Assembly: GCA_022747635.1 (NCBI GenBank)
Contig: JAKTNV010000020.1
Location: 1,773,501-1,837,500 of the forward strand
Source: Hetaerina americana
Taxonomy: Eukaryota; Arthropoda; Insecta; Odonata; Calopterygidae
DNA: 64,000 nucleotides
Reading direction: 5' to 3'
Positions 55,634 through 64,000 of this stretch are shown in pieces. The notes beneath the pieces were generated by a model that worked only from the letters and a program-made list of their open reading frames with translations, made no database searches and was not told the origin of the DNA. Each line of letters opens with the position of its first letter. Position 1 is the stretch's first letter. A program made the position numbers and the translations under genes.

Positions 55634-58560
55634 TTAATTTTAGTTTGGGGGTTTTCTCCCTCCGGTTCAGCTGAATTAATCATGGAAACATAGACGCCAT
55701 ATCAGAATCGTGATTTGAGGTCACTCGAAAATGGGAAACGAAGCGATATCCATGGAAAAAAGAGCACTCGATATAATTATATTTGAAAATGTAAACATCC
55801 TAACTCAAAAATCAACGTAAGAAATGACAATACCGTCACCGAGTTGGTGTGAAGCTTAGCGATTAAACGCTGATATTTTGAAAATATACTCGGACATAAA
55901 AGTACGTCCCTTAAAAAATTCAACCATTTTCATAATTGATCGTGGACCCATGAAAATGAAACGAGTATTAAATATATCCAGGTGATAATACTAAGGTAAC
56001 AAACGTTTGGCTTTTGACGGCACGGTGCTAACCATGGGAATTACGTTTTTACCGTTTTGTTCGCAGCTACGCACGCGTGCGCCACAGTCGAGGGCCGTAG
56101 CAGCCGAGTGCGCAGATTCACGAGTGGTGGACTCTCAGAGTGGCGCCGGACAAACAAGTGACCATTTGCGGGCACACGACCAAGTATCACCAGTGTCCAC
56201 ATTAAAACGTCTCAGGGAAAACGGCGCAAGGGAAGAAGAAAATGGAGCGATAAGTGAAGTAGACGCGGATGGATGTCGGCGACGGGAATTATCCAGCAAT
56301 TACGAAAATTACCGAAGGGAGAGGAGGGAGGCCTACGGCCCCTCAAGTACACTCGATGTGCCCTGAGTGGCGAGGGAGCACTGCATCCCCTCCCCTTTCA
56401 GTCCGCAGTTAATTAAAGCGGACAGCCAAGTGCGTGGGTTGGGCACCCCTTTGGATTCCCGAAGCATACTTTTTTAAGCTTCGGGCCCTGAGGGAGTGCG
56501 GATTGTGAATCTTAATACGGATTTCCACGTTTACTTGTTTTTTTCTTCTACGCGCCAGCAACTGGGCTTTGTGATTCATTAAGCAAAGAGAGTAAATGAT
56601 GAAATGTCTCGTTTTGCCGGGACAACTAAGCTCTGCGCGGGGTGGAAAAAGGGCCGTAAATGGAGGATAAGGGGCGAGGAGAGGGTGAGAGGGAGACAGT
56701 CAACTCGGCGAGTGAAAATCTTAGCACCAAAAGGCAACTGCCGACGGCCGATTGCATAAATCAGCGGGCGAACAAAAAATAATCGGGGATTTCAAGCGGG
56801 GAGGAAGAGTGTCGTCCGTCGCTCCGTTTGTGGGAACGGGCCCGAGCGAAGTAGGAGTGAAGGCGGAAGGTGGAAGAAATGGAAAGGGGAATGAGGAAGG
56901 AAGAAAAGGGAGGAAGGAAAGGGAGGGTGAGGGAAGAAACGGGAGGGGGAGGAAGGAAGGGAGAAGAGAGAGTGGGGAGTATTAAATGAAGGAGCGACGG
57001 TAAGGAAATCGTTTTTCGTCGTCGACAAAATATGCAGACGAAGACTCCCCCGGCCATTTCATGTCAGAAAAAGAACACATGTGCCTCTCATTGGGAGACA
57101 AACATTGAGGCCGTCGACATTTCTGAGGGGCCCCGTAATTGACATGATCGAAAAACACGATTACTGCATAATTTGGTCCTTGGGTGGGGTTTGTCTAGCA
57201 AATTCGATTATTCAGTTGGCGGTATCAGTTGTGATTGTCCTCCGGAGAAAGACTCTGTCAAACATCTGCAATAACCGCGTCGCACTCATCGCCGGCGTAC
57301 ATTTTAGCAACATTCAAATGACTAGACTTGCTGATATTCTGTCCACGAACCAGCTGGAAGCGAAAAAATGAAAAATCGCATGTGCGGAGCAAAAAGCGAC
57401 AAAATAAAACCGAAGCAGTCACATCCATTTGTGTATGAAAGCAGGAGAAATTGGACCTCAACGGCAAGGCAGGCAATCGCTCGGCGGCGGATGGAAACTC
57501 TTGCATTATTCCTTACTAAACAAATGAATTCACCCACACAGATAAATGATTCCGATTTATCGATTCAATATAACCTTCCGACACACTTAACTGCAGACGC
57601 GCTATCCCTCGTCCTCGCATCGCATCGCTAACACACCCCGACGCTTGTGAAGAGTCCACATTGTACAGCGACGAGAGTATTTAAGAGCATTTTACAATAA
57701 GCAGCTTCAGAGAGGAGTTATTTAAACATATGAGCAAAACAGAATGTCTTCTATAGTAGTTTATGAAACTTTTTCTCGATATGTTTCATAACTCATCCGG
57801 GAAACATTTTTTCTTTGATTTGCCAGGCAATAGTTGGCGTTAATAAACCATGAATGGCGTATGAGTGATCTCTTATAACTGTTGAGAGAATCTTTTGCTC
57901 GATTCGCCGCTGATTTCGTGAACCTTTTTTCCCTATTGTTTTGAATGCTATTACTCACGGCCTTCAAAAATTCATAGAAAACCGAACAAGACTTGATGAA
58001 TCGTTAAACGGACTCCAAACAACGAGATATTATGGGGAACAGGAGCAGTTAAAGACGAAATGTTCGCAGGCGATGAAGTTCCAGGGGTGTCGGTAAGGGT
58101 ATGAGTACGAGTAGGGCATATTAGTGGCAGAGGGATGGACGGAGGGAAACCCAGTGCTGGATGCAACCCGCGAAAAGCTATCATTTCTCCCGACTCGGGG
58201 TGCCATCTTCGACGGCGTATCCTCCAAGTCCGTGGTAACCTATTCACCCCCCGCCACACGTTCTCGCGGGGTCTCGCGGAGTGTTGTTTTGAACAGTGAT
58301 ACATTTGAGAAAGGTTACGGTGACAGGAATGATACTTTTTTTTCATTTTGGAGTGCGCTGTACTCATTAAATGTGCCACCGGAAAAATATCACCTTGATC
58401 CTTGAGCTCGGGGGCGTATTTTATTATAAACAGTTGGACTGATTCTCGGAAGAGAGACGTAGGAATTCCCTCATGCCATTCAAACGGCATCTCGGTGTCT
58501 GACTGCTAATAATATACAGCCTAATTGTGTCAAATCGAAACTAGAAAGTTTTATCGAAAT

Positions 58561-58640
58561 AAATGAAATCATTGACTTTGTAATTCCACACATTTTTGTG
58601 TTGGAAAATGTGTGGAATTACAAAGTTAATGATTTCATTT
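58561..58640. repeat. Near-perfect 36-bp-arm hairpin
   Basis: Arms 58561-58596 and 58605-58640 pair at 35 of 36 positions around 8 bases. Unique AT-rich sequence; no terminal motif known to me. Confidence 0.9.
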
Positions 58641-59424
58641 CATTTCAATACGCTAAAGCAAATTCCATTAAGTTACGCCGGTGATTACAAATTTAAGATA
58701 GATTTACTGTTCTCTTTACTCTATTGTACTTCTAAATCGTGAAAGGTGTTTTGCCACTCGACTCGTCGATAAATGCGAATCCTTCGGGTTCTCGCCTTCT
58801 TCCTTGAACGATGGCATCCAAGAGTCCCAATAAGTTGTCATTCGAGAGGCCGTTCAGTCCAGTGAAGAGAAGTAGGATTCCCTTCCTCCGCACATCTACA
58901 CTCCAAAAAAAAGGAGGACAACCCAGCCGTCGATGGAATTGATAAGACGGCCAAGGGGATCGATATGAGTTAAAGTGTGGCTCGCAAAACTGCCGATTTA
59001 TCAATTCGTCGTACAGGACGATGAATTTCACTTACAGATCTAAAAAAACGGTCGCCAAAATAATAAAGAGAGGGCCAATGCATCCCGTGGGATTCAAAGT
59101 AACCCGAATCATTTCACAAATTTTCTTCGGATGAGTTTACTACTGGGAATCACCCGACGAGAGGTGGCGGGACATCATGGAAATGCTTGGGACCGGGGGG
59201 AGTGCAGGCCCAAGAACCCAATATACAATGTCTCTTCCAAAAGTTGTGGGACTCAGTTATTCCCGGAAAGACGGACGGACGGGCGGCGGTATCTCTGGCT
59301 GGGTTCAAGGGATGGGAGTCGCAGGAAAGGCTGGAGCCTGGTGGCAGCTGGCTTTGAGCTTTTGCAGAATAGGGATCGCTCGTTCGCGAAACCTCTTTAA
59401 CGTGACATCTTTTCGCTCCGTCAT

Positions 59425-59575
59425 AAATCGGTTATTTGAACAGCGCTACTCCTTCAAATTTTGCGTGAAACTGGGCGAAAACGAGAAAGAGACTCATGAA
59501 ATGCTCAAGGCAGCCTATGGTGATAACGCCAATGGGTAGATGGGATGTTTTTGAGTGGTACAATTTGTATCGGGA
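59425..59575 (+). pseudogene. mariner transposase N-terminal relic
   Basis: Plus-strand frames read INRLFEQRYSFKFCVKLGEN and KETHEMLKAAYGDNANG (59425-59536), then after a one-base shift VFEWYNLYREVRE (about 59547-59585). This is the first helix-turn-helix region of mariner transposases, where the family has a pattern like KFCxKLGK..TxxMLKxAYGDExLSRxxVFEWxKRFKxGRE. The catalytic domain is absent. Recognition is from family wording only. Confidence 0.65.
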
Positions 59576-59585
59576 GGTTAGAGAA

Positions 59586-60974
59586 TATGCATTTAATTAT
59601 TTAGTCACAGCATCAGCTATTGAATAATACACTTTAGACTGTATGAGAGCATATGCTCATGTCTTTCTTCTAAATTAATTCCTGCACATTCAAATGCATG
59701 AATCAACCGCTTGGGCCGTTGTTGCCTCAACAAACCGTACCACACTTCAGCGGCTAGCAGACGATAGGGCGCATGCAGACCCACTGTTCCTTTCGCATTC
59801 ATGAACGTATAATTTTTGGAAACAGTTTCTAACCAGTTGATACGGTCAGTTAATCTCCAATTCGATCATGCGATGTCAACATCGTGGAGAGATGAAAGGA
59901 AATTAAAAGAGAAGAACGAAGACGAAGGCCTTAAGGCGTCACGTGGGCGTCCGCGTCGAAGAGGAGCGGAACACACGATGCGCGGGCGATCGAAAATGTT
60001 CCCCTCTGCGGCGTCGGGTGAGGATATACCAGCCGGGGTACACATATTGTACCCCCATTCACGCACACCGCACACTTCCTGGCCCCCTCCTCCCCACGCA
60101 GTACCTCCCACCCCCATCCGTCACAATATCCGCGTTTTCACAAGCCAGGGGAACACTTTGGCGTCGCGCCGACGCGGCGTGAACCCTATATTACCAGCAA
60201 CCACGCATTGGAAGAGGCGCAGGTATCTGGAGCGAGAACCAGAGGCCCCGGAAATTAAATAACTCACGATGCAGATGTGACACGAGAGGGCGTCGAAACC
60301 TTTTATTTTCCGTCGAAAATAAAATGAAAATAGCCCGAGTTGAAGCAAAGGGACCTCCGCCCGCGAAGGGCAGCCATTGTATATCTATATTACAGGTATA
60401 CCTGTATACTATTTCAATAATTTATGCAAGAATTATTTATTTTTATAGTTCATACATTTTTGATATTTTAGTATTGACTTCTGTTTGAGTACTTGCTCAT
60501 AAATATACGCCGATATTGACGTGAATAGATATGTACAACGTTCGCAATTACGGAGCATACGAACCTCTAACATCACGTCAGACAAGATAAGTCATTTGCA
60601 GCCACTCCACCATTGCATCCCCTCCACCGAAAAATCGAAAAGCAAAGAGATTTTCCGTCGCAATCGACCTCGCGAGGCAACCCAAGGTATTAAATAGTTG
60701 AAATGATACATGTACTACAGTCGTTAGCGTTCGGTGGTGGAGGGTGGGATAATTTGATTGATAATATGGTAATTCAGCGCCCGTGATCATTTCCTTATGC
60801 TTACAGTACCCGCAGTGGCACTTTCAATGACTCGGACGCATTGCAAGTGGATGGCGCAGCAAGGAATGGATAGGGATAAGAAGAGGGAGGATCAGATTCT
60901 AATTAGGCATAACAACTCCTAAAAGGTTCGTTCCCCAGGACCGAGGGGTTTAGAGGCATAAAAGTGTATATTTC
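59586..60974. other. Unique DNA
   Basis: Open frames at 59816-60262 (148 codons plus) and 59866-60117 (minus) overlap on opposite strands and are unrecognised. A small hairpin, TTTTATTTTC/GAAAATAAAA, is at 60301-60324, and a 14-bp palindrome, ACAGGTATACCTGT, near 60395. Confidence 0.45.
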
Positions 60975-61277
60975 CTCATAAAATCAAAGTAGGGATAGAA
61001 GCGGAACCGTCAAATGAATATTATATAGGTGCATATGTAAGAGGTACGTAATTATTAGGAGGAAGATAAGGTCGATAGGATATACGAACAGTTAGAGGAC
61101 ATAATCAAGTATGTGGGATTGGAATACGACGTAGGGCGAAGGAAAAGATGGTGATGAGGTGTGGGACTACGGTTTAGGTACGAGGAGTGACCGCGGGGAG
61201 AAAACAATTGAGTTCTGCGGGAGACAGGGGTAGGTCATCACCAACACTTGGTTTATGCACCACAAAAGGCGTTGGTA

Positions 61278-62190
61278 CTATCCTGTACGCGAGCTGAGGC
61301 CATAAGCACTGTATTTTGCAAACTTAAGTCTACATCGATTTTGTGCCCTGAAACGTACTCTCCATTGGTTGCGATCCACTTATTTCATTTTCTTCTTTTC
61401 CAATGTTAAAATCTCGCTTGGAATACCTCGACAGTTAAGCATTTTAGTTTTCCAGTCGTTTCTTGCTTTATTGTGTCCATATCTTCCCAGTGATGTTCCC
61501 TCATCACATTTTTACATTTTGGGAATAGGAAAAAGTCGCAGGGGGTGAATTCTGGTGAATGAGGATGCTCATTGATAACAATTGATTTTTTTGCCAAAAA
61601 CTGTCGAAATATCAATGCTGGATGTGTATTGTCAAGTGTATTGTCATGGTAGAGGATAAATCCAACAAGTTCGGTTAAAATAGTGTGCACTGTTGATTTT
61701 CCTAAATTCAGTTTATCAGCTATCATTCGGACGGTTTTCCGACGATCAGTAAGAGACCGCACCCGACACACACACATGTCGTCGTGAACACAGGAGGAGG
61801 TCGAAGGTCGTCCCGGCATCTTGCAGCATCCTTGGCGTCTTGTCGGGTATCTTTAAAACGCTTAATCCACTTTAAAAAGGATGTTTCCCTCAGAGCATTG
61901 TCACCGTAAACAGCTGTCCACTTTTCAGTAATTACTTGACTACATTTACTGCACTTCACTTAAAAACTAGATGTTGATTCGTTGCTCCATGATTGCCATT
62001 TCCGACAAACAGTAAAAGAGCAAGGACGACAGAAACTAGCATATCTGACACCATACGCACAGCTCGACGATCCGCCAAGCAAGGACGGCTCATTGGGTCT
62101 CAGGCAACTAGCGCCGCTAGTGGGCGGGGCTATAGTTTCCGTCATGTCCACCATTTTGCGCCAGTTCGTGTATTTTTTGGGCAGGCCACG
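61278..62190 (-). mobile_element. mariner DNA transposon, internally deleted, in LINE-A
   Basis: Removing 61278-62190 together with one TA (61276-61277 or 62191-62192) restores the LINE-A reading across GGTA and TGTATGG, so the insertion shows the TA duplication of mariner elements. Terminal inverted repeats are only weakly similar. The 913-bp length is shorter than the usual 1.3 kb of the family, because the transposase lacks its middle. Confidence 0.85.
61406..61959 (-). pseudogene. mariner transposase, central deletion and frameshift
   Basis: The first helix-turn-helix region is at 61959-61830 (AVYGDNALRETSFLKWIKRF). A frameshift leads to the second, PGRPSTSS ... LTDRRKTVRMIADKLNLGKS (61819-61690). 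The protein then jumps from TVHTILTEL straight to the late catalytic region FILYHDNTLDNTHP and SPEFTPCDFFLFPK, losing the segment with the first catalytic Asp. The second Asp (HDN) and third Asp (PCD) remain, about 35 residues apart against 34 usual. Not functional. Confidence 0.85.
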
Positions 62191-62499
62191 TATGTATGGA
62201 AAGTGCCGGGTGACTCGGAAAGGTATCAGTTAATTTATATAATAGTTAGAAAGATGTTTAGAACAGCATAATCAATTCGCACGGCTTCCATTAAGCGGAT
62301 GCGGACTTAGATCACAACTTCGTTGTTATAAACTGAGGCGTCCGTTTCAAAAAGATAAAATAAGGAAGACACCATGGGAAATGTCATGAAAAAGCATTAA
62401 ATGGATTGACAAGAATGGAGTACAAGCAGGCTTTAGAAAAAATTATGAGCATAGAGTTGTGTGCTATCGAGGAAAAATGGGTAAATATTATAAAATATT

Positions 62500-62661
62500 T
62501 TCAAGAAGTTCTCTCGGGTTTCCCACCGGGTCAGGTTGCAGTACACCGACGTTTCGAAGGCTGACTCTGCCATCGTTGGTCAAGACGATGGCAGAGTCAG
62601 CCTTCGAAACGTCGGTGTACTGCAACCTGACCCGGTGGGAAACCCGAGAGAACTTCTTGAA
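62500..62661. repeat. Perfect palindrome, 77-bp arms, inserted in LINE-A
   Basis: Arms 62500-62576 and 62585-62661 are exact reverse complements around TGGTCAAG. The arm contains TCGAAACGT (62604-62612), also found in the PLE tail motifs at 22808-22816 and 23068-23076, so it may derive from a PLE-type terminus. Flanking LINE-A linker resumes by about 62740. Confidence 0.93.
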
Positions 62662-63137
62662 TACCATACGCCGGGAAAACCTGAGATCCTTCATTAAAAA
62701 AAATGATATTCAAATTCACAAAATAAATTAAAGGGATAGTTAAAAGGAAAAAGACATAAAAATCATGGATTACGGAAGATATAATTTCACAGATAAGACG
62801 AAAGAAATAAATAGAAGACTGTAAATACAGAGACAGATAATCAGAGGTAAAGAAGTGCAAAGAGTTAAATAATAAATTGATAAGGGTCAAAAATAGGGCA
62901 AAAGAAGCATGGTGGTAGATGCAGTGCGAGAGCATAGAAAGTTTGCGAAAAAGGTTGAAATTGGTGTGCTATACAGCAAGGTTAAATCACTATCTTGAAA
63001 TAAGTAGGGAATATCGGTGCTTACATTTAGAGATAAGGCGGGTAAGATAAGAGTGGATACAGAAAAGATCCATGAGAGATGGAAGGAATATATAGAAGAA
63101 CTGTATTGTTAAGAACTTAGACCAACAAAGTTAGACA

Positions 63138-63668
63138 TTGAAAAAACAATATGACGTAGAGGAAGATAGCTTAGGTCTAGGCATACACGACGATGAGATA
63201 GAAAAAGTATTAAGGAAGATGAAACTAAATAAGGCCTTGGGGGTGGATAACATTCCTGCGGAACTACTAAAAGGTTTAGGAAAATGTGGACGAAAGAGGC
63301 TATATGGGCCGATTCGTAGTATCTACGAGGAAGGAAATGTCTCGAAGACTTTGTGAGATCAGTTTTAGTTGACATCATGTGAGGTCTACAGGACAATAAG
63401 TTTGATATCCCACGCAGCTAAAGTTGTTCTCAGGATCATCAACAAAAAGATAGAGAGTAGGGTAAATGATTACTTAGGGGATGGTCAGTTTGGGTTTAGG
63501 AAGGGGAGAGGTACGCGTGATGCCATTGCAGTAATGAGATCACTAATCGAGAGGAATATAGAATGCAATCAGGACGTAGTTGACTGTTTTGTTGATTTAA
63601 AAAAGGCGTTTTATAGAATGAATTGGGAAAAACTAATGAATATATTGCAGAAAATAGGACTAGATTGA
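63138..63668 (+). pseudogene. LINE-A RT N-terminal part
   Basis: Two open pieces (63138-63356 and 63369-63668) separated by a small deletion that removes the SVLVPIPKK block. The first reads KALGVDNIPAELLKGLGKCG; the second reads VYRTISLISHAAK, GFRKGRGTRDAIAVM and FVDLKKAFYRMNWEKLMNIL. No 7-bp insertion. Stops near 63668. Confidence 0.83.
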
Positions 63669-64000
63669 AGGGGCAGGAGGATAATCAGTAACCTGTACAT
63701 GTCTCGGACTGCTCAGGTGCGAGTGGGGGGAGTACGAATGGGCAGTGTCAGGAAGGGATGTAAGGCAGGGTTGCCCATTATCACCGCTGCTGTTCAACGT
63801 ATATAAATCGAGTGGAACTGTTGCTATCTCGGAATTATTTTGGACTGAAATGGTCAAGGTATAACAAAAGGAAACACAAAAGGAAAAAAATGCGCTTTTG
63901 CAGAGAAGCTTTAACAAGAAGGCAGTTCATGATTAGGAGAAATTAAGAAAGGGTGATAAGAAAAGGCTCGCCTGAACCTTGAAAAAGAGCATGGCTATGT

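Larger units (their letters stand above)
52403..59424. other. Long apparently unique interval with purine-rich tracts
   Basis: No recognisable gene. Plus-strand purine-rich tracts lie at 53220-53520, 54570-54960 and 56640-56990; they create long but low-complexity frames on both strands (265 codons minus at 54402-55199, 151 minus at 53084-53539) that I do not accept. A C-run is at 55306-55321. A 99-codon minus frame at 58732-59031 has balanced composition but no known domain. A LINE-B-tail-like block is at about 58245-58285. Two hairpins are listed separately. Confidence 0.45.
60975..64000 (+). mobile_element. LINE-A copy running off the window, carrying two nested insertions
   Basis: Endonuclease pieces lie at 60975-61277 and 62193-62340 on either side of a mariner, the linker at 62380-63120 is interrupted by a palindromic insertion (about 62495-62700), and RT runs 63138-63810 (KALGVDNIPAELL, GFRKGRGTRDAIAVM, FVDLKKAFYRMNWEKL). 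After a deletion near 63810-63880 it resumes with the C-terminal block (RRKKCAFAEKL-like, then MAM near 63990) to the window end. Motif A Asp in FVDLKKAF is retained, but frames are broken. Confidence 0.85.

Noticed and set aside
58245..58290. LINE-B tail at CCCCGCCACACGTTCTCGCG
   Set aside because: Only about 40 bp resemble the tail and the inner stem is lost, so it is too weak to annotate alone.
1..64000. CRISPR array, operon, prophage or endogenous virus
   Set aside because: No regularly spaced repeats, no bacterial gene organisation and no viral structural or envelope-type protein seen; all RT sequences are non-LTR or PLE type.

Overview
This window is repeat-dominated, AT-rich eukaryotic DNA, most likely from an arthropod. 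I see no bacterial-style operons, no CRISPR array, no rRNA, no canonical tRNA gene and no convincing intact host gene. The organism call rests on the element mix: RTE-type and CR1/L2-like non-LTR retrotransposons, a Penelope-like element (PLE), mariner remnants, a tRNA-derived SINE and long (TA)n microsatellites. The species is not established.

Three retrotransposon groups explain most of the recognisable sequence. (1) 'LINE-A' is an RTE/BovB-like element with an APE endonuclease, linker and reverse transcriptase (RT). At least eleven copies or pieces are present: + at 231-3050, 3930-5128, 16361-16432, 24926-25765, 34465-34925 and 60975-64000; - at 10875-15602, 16955-20740, 36426-38035, 43085-45905 and 51510-52402. 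All are broken. Every copy that keeps its 5' terminus starts flush against a (TA)n array. (2) 'LINE-B' is a CR1/L2-like element whose 3' end is a GC-rich stem-loop plus a short TAGATG-type tail. One copy (12921-14831, -) still has an uninterrupted RT frame and sits inside LINE-A with a 6-bp target duplication; others are at 15947-16365, 38649-38991, 41497-41620, 47226-48149 and 48691-49108. (3) 'LINE-C' is a related, older family (7603-10150, 36250-36425 and 39046-39905 on -, with smaller pieces near 28.9, 29.8 and 30.5 kb).

A PLE at 20790-23190 has a long open frame (RT plus GIY-YIG endonuclease), short inverted terminal repeats, a hammerhead-ribozyme-like motif in its tail and a tail-to-tail inverted repeat. 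Its RT carries Tyr in place of the first Asp of the YxDD box. A second, inverted PLE 3' piece is at 3132-3918.

DNA-transposon traces are an internally deleted mariner (61278-62190) inside LINE-A and a mariner N-terminal relic (59425-59575). A complete tRNA-derived SINE (8551-8854) with a 15-bp target duplication interrupts LINE-C.

The rest (about 5.1-7.6, 23.2-24.9, 25.8-34.4, 34.9-36.2, 39.9-43.1, 46-47.2, 49.1-51.5 and 52.4-60.9 kb) is non-repetitive at my level of reading. It has several GC/CpG-rich patches, long purine-rich tracts and one weak candidate first coding exon (35793-35925). The most unusual structures are a perfect 77-bp-arm palindrome at 62500-62661, several smaller near-perfect hairpins, a covarying 3' stem-loop shared by LINE-B and LINE-C, and a frameshifting 7-bp insertion shared by two LINE-A copies.
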